From assembly GCA_965216195.1 (NCBI GenBank), contig OZ244151.1, positions 3,038,001 to 3,102,000 of the forward strand: a stretch of DNA of 64,000 nt, given 5' to 3'. This document shows positions 32,589 to 42,284 of this stretch, in pieces. The position numbers were made by a program, and so were the translations under genes. The stretch comes from Aridibacter sp965216195 (GTDB lineage: Bacteria > Acidobacteriota > Blastocatellia > Pyrinomonadales > Pyrinomonadaceae). A model generated the notes under the pieces. It saw nothing but the letters and a program-made list of their open reading frames with translations, was not told where the DNA came from and searched no databases. Every line of letters begins with the position of its first letter. Positions within the stretch are counted from its first letter, which is position 1.

Positions 32589-35500
32589 TTTGTTTCGCTA
32601 CCCTATTCCCGATCTGTCCTAAAAGCGTTCTCACAGCAACATCCAATTGACTGTCCTTTCCGGTAAAAGTCTCACCTATCGGTCGCGTGACTTCAACATC
32701 AACAGGTCGCGGATTGAGTTCCATATTTTGTCCGCGATTGTCGGTAATTCCGGATCGCGGAAGTCTGAACCTCGTTCCATCGAAAAGCCTCGGACTCCAG
32801 GTGAAAATTATCCATCCGCTTGTTTTCTCGCCAACAACCTTCCCGAGTCCAAGCGTTCGATACCCTTCAGTAAGATCTTCAGCATCAGAAAGCGAATGTT
32901 GGTTTGTAACCAAAACCGTTGGTCGCTCGAGAGAACGCTGACCAAGCGCGCTGCGCCCGGGATATTTCCAAAGTCCGCGCTCCTGCATCGTCAGATAACC
33001 TTTTCGCGACAAAACGTCAATCACGTATGGATTGATGAAACCGCCGTTGTTGTTTCGCACGTCGATCACAACACCCTGTTTCTTCTGATTCTGCACATCG
33101 AGATCTATATAAAGCTGAGCGAGATTTCCCGATCCCATCGCAGAAAGATGCACATATCCGAGCTTTCCGCCGCTCGCTTTTTCGACATATTCGCGATTCG
33201 CTTCTACCCACTGACGATAAAGCAGCCGCTTTTCCGCACCGGTGCTGATCGGTTTTAAAACGACCTTCTTCGGCACACCGTTTGCGGTTGATGAAACACT
33301 AATCTCCACGCGCTTACCGACTTTGTTTTCGAGCAGCTCATTTAGGTTTGTCGTCCCGTCAATCTTCTTTTTATCGACGCTTACCATATAATCGCCAACG
33401 TTGATCTTCTTTGAAACGGAGGCAGGCGAGAGCGTGATCACTTCAATAATTTTCAGGCGCCCGTTTGTCTCATACTCCGTTCGGTCAAAACGAAGACCGA
33501 GCCTACCGATCGGTGTTCCGCGAAAACCTGTCGCTCCACTTACTCCAAGGTGTGAAGCGTTTAATTCTCCGACCATCATATTCATCAAGCGGCGCATTTC
33601 ACTGATATTTCGCGAGCCTGCAATGAGCGGTTGATACGTTTGATAAACCGCATTCCAGTCAGTGCCGTGAAACTTATCATCGTAAAAATGGTCGCGCATA
33701 TAACGCCAGCCCTGCTTGAAAATCTCCATCTTTTCTTCGTCAAAACTCACTTTCATTCCGAGATTAAGGGAAAGAGTTTTGGTGTTTCCGCGAGCAAGAT
33801 TTAGCGATCTGATGCGTCCATTCTCGATATAGAAAACACTTTTGCTATCCGGCGAAAATTGCGCGTCATACTTAAACGTTGGAGAAGATGTGATTTGCTT
33901 GGCGGAGCGGTTTCGTGCCAACTCCTCAAGCGAGATCGTATAGAGATTAAAACTCCCCTCCGCAGAAGCCGTTACCAATAATGTTTTCCCGTCCGGACTG
34001 ATCACGTGTTCGTTTATTGAAATTCCCGGATTGAGCAGGCTCAGGCGTTTTCGAATATCTTCAAAAACAATTTCCGTCGGCTTCTTCTTATCTTTCCCTT
34101 TTGCCTTTTCTTTTGGCGTAGCTGGTTTTGGAGATGCAGCCGGGGCATTTTTCGGAGAAACAGCAGGGCTTTTTGCGGGTACGGGTTTTGTTTTATCCTG
34201 CGGATTTTCCTGGTCAAATAAATCTCGAAACTTGTCCTCGTTAAACTTTGGAGTTCGCAGTTTGAGAGCCACGCGTGCAAGCGCCGGAGTTTCGGTTCTC
34301 TGCTGCGTATCAAACAAAATATATTCACCATCCGGGCTCCAGGAGATCGTACCGCTAAAGGAATTGGCGATAAAACTGATCGGTTTCGCAGCTACGCCAT
34401 TTACCGAAACCACGGATACATTTGTGTAGGAACGATTTTCCGGCGACAAAGTCAGAAAGGCAATCCACTTATTATCGGGCGACCATGCAAACGAGCGCTT
34501 TCCATTTATCGGCGGAAGATCCGTGTAGACCTTCGCGAGTCGGCGTTCCTTTTTCGTCTTTGTGTCATAAACCCAGATTTCGCGCGCATTTCGAATAAAC
34601 GCGATGTACTTCCCGTCCGTTGAAGGAACCGGTAAAAGATCGTTGCCAGTCTTTGTAAGTTGTCTTTCAGTTTCGCTTCCGAAATGGTATTCAAAAAGCT
34701 GATAACGACCGCTTCTTTCCGAAGTGTAAATAACGCTTTTACTATCGCTCGACCAGGTAGCAAAGGATTCAGGTGCCGCCGTTTTCGTAACGCGGACTCC
34801 CTCTCCGCCACCCGTTGAAGTGCCGGCAAAAACTTCTCCTCGCGCTACGGCAACTACCTTTTTCCCGTCAGGCGAAAGCGCAAACTCACTTATCTGTGAC
34901 GAGAGGTTCATACGCGTTGAAAGCGGGCTTGCGACATTTCCGCGCAGGGTTATGTTTATAGGCGCTGCTCTCCCGCTCGCGGTGTTTAACTTCCAAATTT
35001 TGAAATCACGTTCAAAAACAATCCACTTTCCGTCGTAAGAAATCTTCGCCCAAAGCACACGTCCTTTTCGAAATCTGGTGATTTGACTCGGTGCTCCGCT
35101 TAAGTTATCCGACCAAATATTTTGCGTGCCGCCTCGATTTGAAACGTAGTAGATTTTCCTTCCGTCCGGACTCCACATCCCCCATTGTTGTTTCGCCCCT
35201 CGTTTGGTTATTTGTCTGTAATTGCTTCCAGTCTTTAACCACATCTCGCTTTCATCAATGTGGCTGCTTCCCTTTCGCCACCATTGTCCCTGCGAAAAAC
35301 CGCGCGCGGAAAAGAGAAGACTTCTGCCGTCAGGAGATGGCTTTGCGTGAAACTCGTTAGTGTAACGGTCGTTGCTCACCGCCATTGGAGTGCCGCCCGT
35401 AGCACGAACGCGGTAAATATCATTCATCCCTGAAATTTCCTGATACGAAGCGTAAAAATATAGCCATTCGCCATCGCGTGACCAGCCATCAATGTAATCT

Positions 35501-35847
35501 GAAGTGTCGTTATAAGTTATTCTGGATAAACGGTTTGTTGCAAAATCTAAAACGTAAATATCGCGGTTTCCCGTTCTGTTTGAGATAAACGCAAGCTTCT
35601 CACCATCTGGTGAATAAACGGGTCGTCCTTCCGTAGCGCGATGCGAAACGAGGATCTGAGCAGTTCCGCCGCTTGCGGGAACCGTCCAGATGTCGCCCCC
35701 GGAAACAAACGCAATTTCTTTGTTGTCTGGAGAAATCGCGGGCTCCGTTAAATAAGGAATTGAGGTTTGGGCTAATGCGCTCACACCAAACATCGATAGC
35801 GATATTAAAATCACAAAAACCTCGGCGAATAGTTTTCCTCGCTTCAT
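32578..35847 (-). CDS. Tricorn-like S41 protease
   Basis: A very large exported serine protease (1089 residues; signal peptide 1-26 ending ALAQ). Two long series of beta-propeller repeats (PD40/TolB-like, for example ISPDNKEIAFVSGGDIW and the many SPDGK turns) occupy about 35-320 and 320-680. A Pro/Lys/Ala-rich linker sits near 560-590. A PDZ domain (about 810-880) precedes the S41 catalytic core. NASHLGV near residue 765 and HSLSDAED near residue 990 carry the expected Tricorn-type catalytic residues. It probably trims peptides in the periplasm. Confidence 0.88.
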   Translation of the reverse strand: MKRGKLFAEVFVILISLSMFGVSALAQTSIPYLTEPAISPDNKEIAFVSGGDIWTVPASGGTAQILVSHRATEGRPVYSPDGEKLAFISNRTGNRDIYVLDFATNRLSRITYNDTSDYIDGWSRDGEWLYFYASYQEISGMNDIYRVRATGGTPMAVSNDRYTNEFHAKPSPDGRSLLFSARGFSQGQWWRKGSSHIDESEMWLKTGSNYRQITKRGAKQQWGMWSPDGRKIYYVSNRGGTQNIWSDNLSGAPSQITRFRKGRVLWAKISYDGKWIVFERDFKIWKLNTASGRAAPINITLRGNVASPLSTRMNLSSQISEFALSPDGKKVVAVARGEVFAGTSTGGGEGVRVTKTAAPESFATWSSDSKSVIYTSERSGRYQLFEYHFGSETERQLTKTGNDLLPVPSTDGKYIAFIRNAREIWVYDTKTKKERRLAKVYTDLPPINGKRSFAWSPDNKWIAFLTLSPENRSYTNVSVVSVNGVAAKPISFIANSFSGTISWSPDGEYILFDTQQRTETPALARVALKLRTPKFNEDKFRDLFDQENPQDKTKPVPAKSPAVSPKNAPAASPKPATPKEKAKGKDKKKPTEIVFEDIRKRLSLLNPGISINEHVISPDGKTLLVTASAEGSFNLYTISLEELARNRSAKQITSSPTFKYDAQFSPDSKSVFYIENGRIRSLNLARGNTKTLSLNLGMKVSFDEEKMEIFKQGWRYMRDHFYDDKFHGTDWNAVYQTYQPLIAGSRNISEMRRLMNMMVGELNASHLGVSGATGFRGTPIGRLGLRFDRTEYETNGRLKIIEVITLSPASVSKKINVGDYMVSVDKKKIDGTTNLNELLENKVGKRVEISVSSTANGVPKKVVLKPISTGAEKRLLYRQWVEANREYVEKASGGKLGYVHLSAMGSGNLAQLYIDLDVQNQKKQGVVIDVRNNNGGFINPYVIDVLSRKGYLTMQERGLWKYPGRSALGQRSLERPTVLVTNQHSLSDAEDLTEGYRTLGLGKVVGEKTSGWIIFTWSPRLFDGTRFRLPRSGITDNRGQNMELNPRPVDVEVTRPIGETFTGKDSQLDVAVRTLLGQIGNRVAKQIRE

Positions 35848-36015
35848 ATAAATATCCCTTTATAAAAGTGTGTTAGCTGAAGTGCTCTTATTATTACACA
35901 AACAAAAGCGAATTTGTTTCATAAAGCAGGGCGGAAATCGGATAGCAAGACTTTTCGAAATGCGGGTGCTATTATATTTGCACTAATTTTTGATAGAAAA
36001 AGAAGGACGTAAATT

Positions 36016-36324
36016 ATGGAATTACCAGGCGGATTTGATCTCAATTCAATGATGCAGCAAGCTAAGGAAATGCAGGAGCAGATGGGCAAAGAGATGAAAG
36101 AAATGACCGTCGAATCTTCTGCAGGCGGAGGAGCCATTGCTGTAAAAATGCGCGGGGATTTTGAGGTGATCGAACTTAAGATTTCCGAAGACCTCGTAAA
36201 AGACGGAGACACAGAAATGATTCAGGATTTGACCGTCGCAGCGCTCAATGAAGCACGCCGAAAGGTTGAAGAATCGCTAAAAGGGAAACTCGGCGGGATG
36301 CTTCCTCCCGGTTTGGGATTTTAG
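36016..36324 (+). CDS. ybaB: YbaB/EbfC nucleoid-associated protein
   Basis: A 102-residue DNA-binding protein of the YbaB/EbfC family. It starts with a Met-rich helix (MMQQAKEMQEQMGKEMKEM), followed by the strand pair and the LKISEDLV motif typical of the family. It forms dimers that bind DNA without strong specificity. It lies just before recR, the usual neighbour in many bacteria. The dnaX gene that often precedes the pair is absent here. An AGAAGGACG lies before the ATG. Confidence 0.9.
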   Translation: MELPGGFDLNSMMQQAKEMQEQMGKEMKEMTVESSAGGGAIAVKMRGDFEVIELKISEDLVKDGDTEMIQDLTVAALNEARRKVEESLKGKLGGMLPPGLGF

Positions 36325-36407
36325 TGAGAGCGTAAACGGTAAACCGTGACGAGCGACGAGAATCGATCTCACTTGTCACTATTCACTTGTTACTTGTCAC
36401 ACAAAGA

Positions 36408-37022
36408 ATGCTCGAATATTCAGAACCCGTTGCCAAATTAATCGACGAATTCAAACGCCTCCCTGGAATCGGGCAGAAGTCTGCGCAACGTTTGGCTTTT
36501 TTTACTTTGAAACGTCCTGAGGCGGAAGTTGAAAGCTTTGTCGATGCCTTAAAAGAAGTTAAGGAAAAGATCGTTTTCTGCGGCGTTTGTAACAACCTTA
36601 CTGACGTCGATCCATGTATCTTTTGTTCGTCTCCAACCCGCGATCGCGCGCAAATCTGCGTCGTTGAGGAACCCTACAATTTAGTCGCAATTGAAAAAAC
36701 GCGTAGCTACAAAGGGCTTTATCACATTCTTCACGGCTCACTTTCTCCGATAAGCGGTGTAGGTCCTGACGAGCTTATGCTCGCTAATCTACTTCCGCGT
36801 CTGATGCCTGAAAACAATGATGGCATTGAAGTTACAGAAGTAATTATTGCCACAAATCCAACTACAGAAGGTGAAGCAACTGCCAATTACATTGCCAGAC
36901 TTTTAAAACCGCTAGGCGTAAGCGTAACCAGGATTGCGATGGGAATGCCCGTTGGTTCAGATCTTGAGTTTGTCGATGAGGTCACGATGGACAAGGCACT
37001 CGCGAATCGTCACGAAATGTAG
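36408..37022 (+). CDS. recR: Recombination mediator protein RecR
   Basis: A 204-residue recombination mediator that helps RecA load in the RecFOR gap-repair pathway. Seen are the helix-hairpin-helix LPGIGQKSAQRLAF (residues 15-28), the zinc finger CGVCNNLTDVDPCIFC (52-67) and a Toprim domain with CVVEEPYNLVAIEKT, then GLYHILHGSLSPI. All parts are in place. The ATG at 36408 is chosen over an upstream TTG because the YSEPVAKLIDEF start matches the family. The preceding gap contains short near-repeats of CACTTGT. Confidence 0.95.
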   Translation: MLEYSEPVAKLIDEFKRLPGIGQKSAQRLAFFTLKRPEAEVESFVDALKEVKEKIVFCGVCNNLTDVDPCIFCSSPTRDRAQICVVEEPYNLVAIEKTRSYKGLYHILHGSLSPISGVGPDELMLANLLPRLMPENNDGIEVTEVIIATNPTTEGEATANYIARLLKPLGVSVTRIAMGMPVGSDLEFVDEVTMDKALANRHEM

Positions 37023-37038
37023 AAAATGCAACGACTAA

Positions 37039-37476
37039 ATGAAGATACTTTCGTCTAAAACTACATTCGTTCAAAAGTTTATAGCCCCGTCTGTGACCGG
37101 AATTGCCATAGCCTACGTAATGATTTACGAGTTTAACACCTGGCAATCAACGAGCTACATAATGACGGCCGTCGTCGTTGCGCTCTTGATAGCTTTCATT
37201 TATTGGTTTTGCATAAGAGCCAAGAAGGTGTCCGTTTCGGGAGAAACTCTTTTTGTTTCAAACTACATCAAGGAGATTCAAATACCCTTGTCTAATGTAG
37301 AAAAAGTTACGACCGTGTATATCAAGGGACATCCGACTACGATACATTTGAAAAGTGCTTCCGAATTTGGAAGCAAGATACTTTTTTTCCCGCCTCATCT
37401 ATATTTTAGCTGGGAACCACATGAAAATGTCGCTGAGCTAAAGAGATTGGTTGAAGCTGCAAACAAAAAGTATTAG
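37039..37476 (+). CDS. Membrane protein with PH-like domain
   Basis: A 145-residue protein with two N-terminal transmembrane helices (about 14-31 and 35-58), then a beta-rich region (KKVSVSGETLFVSNYIKEIQ, split here, then IPLSNVEKVTTV) that resembles bacterial pleckstrin-homology-like domains attached to membrane anchors. No function is known. It begins 16 bases after recR on the same strand and may be cotranscribed. Confidence 0.6.
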   Translation: MKILSSKTTFVQKFIAPSVTGIAIAYVMIYEFNTWQSTSYIMTAVVVALLIAFIYWFCIRAKKVSVSGETLFVSNYIKEIQIPLSNVEKVTTVYIKGHPTTIHLKSASEFGSKILFFPPHLYFSWEPHENVAELKRLVEAANKKY

Positions 37477-37513
37477 GACCTTTATTTCATTACAAACAAG
37501 TTGAGCTAAGCAA

Positions 37514-38908
37514 ATGCCGACCGAGATAAAAACTCTGCGCCTTGGTGATATGGTTTTTAATCGTCGGGGAGGAGTTGCTCGACGGATTATTCACGCCGTT
37601 GTCAGTATCGCACTCCGTTTGTTTTTCAGGCGCATCGAAACCGTAAACGCCTCGGATGTGCCGTATAAGGGCGCGCTGATATTCGTGATGAACCATCCGA
37701 ATGGACTCATTGATCCGGCACTCGTTTTTGTTGCTCTGCCGCGAAAAGTTTCTTTTCTGGCGAAATCTACACTCTTTAAAATACCTGTTATTTCTTACGT
37801 GCTAAAGGTGATGGAATCGCTACCGGTCTATCGAAGAGTTGATTCAGCCGATGTGTCTAAAAACCGAAAAACCTTTGAGGCTAGCCACGATCTCTTGCGA
37901 AAAGGAGGCGCAATCGCACTTTTCCCGGAAGGCGTATCACACAACTCTACTAAACTTTTACCGATCAAGACCGGTGCCGCGCGGATCGCTTTTGGGGCAA
38001 TTTCAGGTTTCAAAAACACCCAATCTTTCCAGCTAAGTATTGTGCCCGTAGGGCTTTACTATACGAATAAAACAACATTTAGAAGCGAAGCTCTATTACA
38101 TTTTGGCGAGCCTTTTGAAGTCGAACCGATTGAGCTTGAGCCAGACGGTGATCTTCCGCGCGATAAAGTTAAAAAACTGACCAAAGAAATTGAAGGCGCA
38201 CTTCGTAGCGTTACGATCAACGCAGAGTCGAAAGCCGAGCTTGAAACGGCTAGCGAAGCGGCAAATTTGTTTTTATCCGTTTCGGAGACCTTCGATCTCG
38301 AGGAGTCTTTGTCTGCGCGCTCGGACTTCATCAGAGACTATTTATCGGATGATGAGGATGACGACGAAAATGATATGGGCGCGATCAGCGTGACAAAGCG
38401 TATTTCGGAATATAAAAAGAAGCTTCGCAAAATTGGACTCGAACCCGAAAACCTATCTCTCTCCAGACAGCCCTTTTGGTATGTTTTCCAACACTTTTTC
38501 GTTCGTGGATGGCTGTTAATGATATTTTTTCCGCTGGCGCTGGTCGGAATAATTCTTCATTTTCCCGCTTATCAAATCATCAAATTTCTAGGTAGTCGCT
38601 ACACGAAGCATGGAGTTGACGATATTGTCTCAACGGTAAAAATCCTCACTGGCATCGTTTTTATGCCGCTTACGTGGATCGCTATAGCAGTTTTACTTTA
38701 CTACTTTTGGGATTGGAGAATCGCATCACTTTCGATTCCGGTTTCATTTTTTTGCGGCTATGTTGCGCTCAGAACACTTGAAGAACTTTATGAGATGCGT
38801 GGGTGGTTTAAGGCGATTTGGCTATTCTTTCGTAAACGCGAACTTTTTATCGATCTCCTCCTCGAACGAAGAAATCTACACAAACAACTTTCAAAGATAA
38901 AAGCGTAA
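37514..38908 (+). CDS. PlsC-family acyltransferase with C-terminal membrane domain
   Basis: A glycerophospholipid acyltransferase of 464 residues. The acyl-acceptor histidine motif is NHPNGLIDP near residue 57 (an H-x5-D spacing seen in one subgroup of this family), and the phosphate-binding FPEGVSHNSTKL lies near residue 137. The first 60 residues hold the amphipathic start. Three or four hydrophobic segments in the C-terminal third (from about residue 330) form a membrane domain. It would transfer acyl chains in phospholipid or lysophospholipid metabolism; the acceptor is not defined. Confidence 0.8.
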   Translation: MPTEIKTLRLGDMVFNRRGGVARRIIHAVVSIALRLFFRRIETVNASDVPYKGALIFVMNHPNGLIDPALVFVALPRKVSFLAKSTLFKIPVISYVLKVMESLPVYRRVDSADVSKNRKTFEASHDLLRKGGAIALFPEGVSHNSTKLLPIKTGAARIAFGAISGFKNTQSFQLSIVPVGLYYTNKTTFRSEALLHFGEPFEVEPIELEPDGDLPRDKVKKLTKEIEGALRSVTINAESKAELETASEAANLFLSVSETFDLEESLSARSDFIRDYLSDDEDDDENDMGAISVTKRISEYKKKLRKIGLEPENLSLSRQPFWYVFQHFFVRGWLLMIFFPLALVGIILHFPAYQIIKFLGSRYTKHGVDDIVSTVKILTGIVFMPLTWIAIAVLLYYFWDWRIASLSIPVSFFCGYVALRTLEELYEMRGWFKAIWLFFRKRELFIDLLLERRNLHKQLSKIKA

Positions 38909-38919
38909 ACACGTGAGTT

Positions 38920-39531
38920 CTAAAATCTAACCTCGACCGCCGGCGCATCGCTCCCTTCCGCCTTCGCCCATTCCTCCGCGGAATCGTAAAAGGGGCAGTC
39001 GAATTCCGTCAGAGCTTTGATCTCCACGCCGTCAATTTCGTCCGGAGAATCCGCAAATTTTAGTACTGTTCCGCAACCAACAATTTCTGCGCCAATACCT
39101 TTTACAATTCGAAACGCTTCTCTCATCGTCGCGCCCGAACGCACAATATCGTCTACGATAATACACGGATTCAAATCGCAGTCTTTTACATATTGAGGGA
39201 ATTTGCGTTCGCCATTTCCATTTTCCGCCCAAAAAATCTGTTCCGCATTTAACGCCTCTCGAATACTGAAAACCACAGGAATTACGTGTGCACTCGGACT
39301 TATCATCGTGACTTTCGGCAAGTGGCTCGAGATTTTTTTGTCCATTCGAAGTTTTCGGCTAAGACCAACGGCCAAGATGCGAGCATTATCGTAGTAATGA
39401 AAAGCCCAGGGCACTCTAAAATGATGCGAAGTATGTTTACCGGCAGCATTTACAAAATGTCCATTGCGATAGGCTCCGCTACTTTCCAAAATCTGCATCA
39501 CTTCATCTTTTGGCGGAATTAAATTGATCAT
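38920..39531 (-). CDS. Orotate phosphoribosyltransferase-like protein
   Basis: A type I phosphoribosyltransferase of 203 residues. The PRPP-binding loop CIIVDDIVRSGATMREA lies near residue 122. The N-terminal part starts with IPPKDEVMQILESSGAYRNGHFV, typical of orotate phosphoribosyltransferase-like proteins. It may be a true PyrE, but several similar proteins act on other bases, and no pyrimidine gene is adjacent. A GGAG precedes the ATG. It shares a strand with the Nudix and SelA genes upstream of it. Confidence 0.75.
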   Translation of the reverse strand: MINLIPPKDEVMQILESSGAYRNGHFVNAAGKHTSHHFRVPWAFHYYDNARILAVGLSRKLRMDKKISSHLPKVTMISPSAHVIPVVFSIREALNAEQIFWAENGNGERKFPQYVKDCDLNPCIIVDDIVRSGATMREAFRIVKGIGAEIVGCGTVLKFADSPDEIDGVEIKALTEFDCPFYDSAEEWAKAEGSDAPAVEVRF

Positions 39532-39557
39532 CTACTTTCTCCAAATTATTGATACTG

Positions 39558-40004
39558 CTATTCGCCCAAAGTTTCCTTCAAAATTTGAATCTGTTTTTCA
39601 CTGATTTCCGGAAGATTATCTAAGCTAAACCAGCCCATTTCTCGAATCTCGCCGCTGTTTACTCTTGCTTTACCTTTTGCTTTAGCAGTGAAAAGGATTT
39701 CAAAGTGCTTGCCGACAGACCTAACCCTCAGGAGCTCCAGATCTTCGAGTTGTATGTCAGCTTCTTCCTTAAGCTCCCTTCTTACAGCGACTTCCGGAGA
39801 CTCGTAAAAGTTGATAAATCCACCCGGCAAACCCCAACTCGAACCCGGCCGAAAAAAATGATCCATTACAAGAACTTCATTATTGTCGTTGGTAACGATT
39901 GCCACAACGGAAATCGTAAATTTCTGTTGCGTTGCGCGGGCAATCGTCAAGCGGATGTTATACGGAAGCGATCTCCAAATTTTTGCTGCAAATTTTTTTA
40001 GCAT
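39558..40004 (-). CDS. Nudix hydrolase
   Basis: A 148-residue Nudix hydrolase. The signature G-x5-E-x7-REL-x-EE-A is intact (GGFINFYESPEVAVRRELKE, then EA) near residue 60. It would hydrolyse a nucleoside diphosphate linked to another group; the substrate is not evident. An amphipathic N-terminal segment of about 25 residues precedes the domain. It lies 26 bases from the phosphoribosyltransferase gene and about 30 from the selA stop. Confidence 0.88.
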   Translation of the reverse strand: MLKKFAAKIWRSLPYNIRLTIARATQQKFTISVVAIVTNDNNEVLVMDHFFRPGSSWGLPGGFINFYESPEVAVRRELKEEADIQLEDLELLRVRSVGKHFEILFTAKAKGKARVNSGEIREMGWFSLDNLPEISEKQIQILKETLGE

Positions 40005-40033
40005 CGAGGAAAAGGGACGAAACTGTCTGTCGA

Positions 40034-41482
40034 TTAGCTAGTCTGGCTCAAACCGATCAAAATATCCAATAATGCCTTCTCCTCAGATTCCCCAACCGTC
40101 CTCAGATCAATAGCAAGTTGATCTTCCCAAACTCTTGCAATAACCGGTATTGGCGCCTTCCTCAAACGCGCTTCAATTTCATTCGCTGACAAATTTTTTG
40201 AAGTCACGCTGAGAAGCGTAGTTTCGGGATAAACATCAGGAGCTGAGCCACCACCGACTACGGAGCGTCCTTCAATTACATTAATGGCAAACCTCGAATT
40301 TGGGGCAAATTTTCCCGCTAAAACCGAAGCAAAATTTCTTGTTCGATGCCGCAAATCATCTGCTGAAACCGACAACATTCTCTGCACCGGAATTTCATCT
40401 CGATGAGTTCCCCTCCGAAAAGCCTCCAGAGTTGCTTCAAGTCCGGCGTAAACTAACTTACTCGCTCGCAAAGCCCTATATAAGGGGTGTTTTCTGATTT
40501 TTTCGATAACCTCCCGGCGCCCAACGACCAATCCGGCCTGCGGCCCGCCAATCAATTTGTCGCCGCTAAAAGTTACAACATCCGCGCCCGCGGCAATTGA
40601 TTTGCCGATTATTGGTTCGTCGCATAATCCGAAATCTGAAAGGTCTCTTAGCGCACCGGAACCCGCATCTTCGTAAAAGAGCAAACCTTTTTCATGAGCC
40701 AATGCCGCGAGTTCGCAAATATCGGGCACCGATGTGAAACCGACAATCCGATAATTTGAAGGATGAACCTTGAGAATCAAACGAGTGTTTTCGTTAATCG
40801 CATTTTCGTAATCTGCGAGCTTTGTTCGATTTGTTGTTCCAACCTCAACAAGTCCGGTGCCGGACTGCGCCATCACATCCGGTACTCGAAAATCGCCGCC
40901 AATTTCGACGAGCTCGCCTCGCGAGATTATCGCCTCGCCACCGCTACCTAAAGCTGTAAGAACCAAAATTGCAGCCGCAGCGCAGTTATTTACAATCAAA
41001 GCTGCCTCTGCCCCAGTTAGCTCTGCAAGAATCTTCTCAGCGCTCGCGCCTCGCTTTCCGCGCTCGCCCGTATCGAGATCATACTCCAAATCGCAATATC
41101 CGGAAGCCTTTTTGATCATCGCTTCTTTTGCATTTTCGGAAAGCGGTGCTCTTCCTAGATTTGTATGAATAATTACGCCCGTCGCGTTAATCACTTTTTT
41201 CAATCTTTTATTTCTTTTGGAAATCCATGAATCGGCAAGCCGTCGTTCAGCCTCGGCAAGAAAACTATCCCGGGTGCGACCATTCGCAACCGTCTTGGGG
41301 TTTTCTTTTTCAGCGAGGATTTCTTTGCGGAGCGAATCGGTTACATCTCGAGCCATTTCGGCCGCGTATTCCTTGCCCGCTTCCTCTTCGATTTTCTTTG
41401 ACGTTTCGCCTTTCAGCAAAAGGTCAATTGAAGGCAACAGACTCAGAGCCCTATTGCCATTGCTATTTTCACTTTTATCCAT
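40034..41482 (-). CDS. selA: SelA, L-seryl-tRNA(Sec) selenium transferase
   Basis: A pyridoxal-phosphate enzyme that converts seryl-tRNA(Sec) to selenocysteinyl-tRNA. It has 482 residues from the preferred ATG at 41482. An N-terminal helical tRNA-binding region starts LLPSIDLLLKG. Then come INATGVIIHTNLGRAPLS, VNNCAAAAILVLTALG, VPDVMAQSGTGLVEVG, and the Schiff-base lysine in VTFSGDKLIGGPQAG. The length and all main motifs are standard. No selB, selD or selC is visible nearby, and I found no gene in this window that needs a UGA to be read as selenocysteine. Confidence 0.92.
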   Translation of the reverse strand: MDKSENSNGNRALSLLPSIDLLLKGETSKKIEEEAGKEYAAEMARDVTDSLRKEILAEKENPKTVANGRTRDSFLAEAERRLADSWISKRNKRLKKVINATGVIIHTNLGRAPLSENAKEAMIKKASGYCDLEYDLDTGERGKRGASAEKILAELTGAEAALIVNNCAAAAILVLTALGSGGEAIISRGELVEIGGDFRVPDVMAQSGTGLVEVGTTNRTKLADYENAINENTRLILKVHPSNYRIVGFTSVPDICELAALAHEKGLLFYEDAGSGALRDLSDFGLCDEPIIGKSIAAGADVVTFSGDKLIGGPQAGLVVGRREVIEKIRKHPLYRALRASKLVYAGLEATLEAFRRGTHRDEIPVQRMLSVSADDLRHRTRNFASVLAGKFAPNSRFAINVIEGRSVVGGGSAPDVYPETTLLSVTSKNLSANEIEARLRKAPIPVIARVWEDQLAIDLRTVGESEEKALLDILIGLSQTS

Positions 41483-41623
41483 TTCGTAGCCCAATTTCTA
41501 GATTACTGCAAGAAAAATTATTTTAACCGAAAAAACAAAAAGACGGAAAAACAATCCCTTTGTACGTTTACTTTAAATAGGCTGCCCTCCTCCCAAATCC
41601 CCTGGCAAAATTACTGGAATACG

Positions 41624-41938
41624 ATGATATCTTCAACCACTTCGCGCAAAGCGCAAGCAAAGATCGACAAGTTGCAAGAACTCGATGAGCAAATCGAACG
41701 CCTCGAAGATGATATTCGGCGTTTGAAAATCGAATTCGATATTTACTTCAACGGCGGTACAAGGGCTGCTCCCCATAAAAAGCGCGCGAGCCTGGAGGCG
41801 CGAATCAAGCGTATCAACGGAAATCGTGATCTTAACTATGCGGCCCGCTACCGGCTTCAAGCGATTATGTCGCGTTACACATCTTACAGACAGCTTTGGA
41901 GACGAAAACTCAAAGCTAAAGGTGAAGACATATACTAA
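41624..41938 (+). CDS. Coiled-coil protein of the MXAN_5187 C-terminal type
   Basis: A 104-residue cytoplasmic protein. Residues 10-45 form a charged coiled coil (KLQELDEQIERLEDDIRRLK), followed by a motif FNGGTRAAPHKKR and then a helical region ending RYTSYRQLWRRKLK. From memory this pattern matches a small module found at the C-terminus of some myxobacterial and related proteins (called MXAN_5187 C-terminal). Its role is unknown. The gene ends in a strong terminator. Confidence 0.55.
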   Translation: MISSTTSRKAQAKIDKLQELDEQIERLEDDIRRLKIEFDIYFNGGTRAAPHKKRASLEARIKRINGNRDLNYAARYRLQAIMSRYTSYRQLWRRKLKAKGEDIY

Positions 41939-41968
41939 AAAAAGGCATTCCAATCGGAACGCCTTTTT
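41939..41968. terminator. Bidirectional terminator between convergent genes
   Basis: Arms of AAAAAGGC(A)TTCC and GGAA(C)GCCTTTTT form a hairpin with A- and T-runs on the two sides, so it can serve both the + strand coiled-coil gene and the - strand cold-shock gene. Confidence 0.75.
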
Positions 41969-41999
41969 AATTATAAAATACGGTCAGTTAAGCACCAGG

Positions 42000-42206
42000 T
42001 TAAACTTTCATAACGTTTTCTGCCTGCGGCCCTTTCGGTCCATCCGTAACTTCAAACTCAACCTCTTCTCCCTGTATCAGGGTTTTATATCCATCGCCCG
42101 TAATCGCGCTATAGTGAACAAAGATGTCCTGTTCTCCATCCTGCTCGATAAACCCATAACCTTTCGCATTGTTAAACCACTTAACCGTGCCTACTGTTTT
42201 AGACAT
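42000..42206 (-). CDS. Cold-shock protein, CspA family
   Basis: A 68-residue single cold-shock domain, an RNA chaperone. RNP1 is KGYGFIEQ and RNP2 is DIFVHYSAI. A strong AGGAGG lies eight bases before the ATG. Upstream is a leader of about 230 bases, consistent with temperature-dependent control as in other CspA genes. Confidence 0.93.
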   Translation of the reverse strand: MSKTVGTVKWFNNAKGYGFIEQDGEQDIFVHYSAITGDGYKTLIQGEEVEFEVTDGPKGPQAENVMKV

Positions 42207-42268
42207 ATTTCTGAATTCCTCCTACAAACTTCAGTGAACTTCCTGTTTCAATTTAGTTAAGAAAATCT

Positions 42269-42284
42269 CCAAGCCTACGCTTGG
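42269..42284 (-). promoter_or_regulatory. Hairpin in the cold-shock leader
   Basis: CCAAGC and GCTTGG arms around a four-base loop lie in the transcribed leader about 65 bases upstream of the start codon. It could be part of a structured cold-shock leader; there is no direct proof. Confidence 0.35.
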
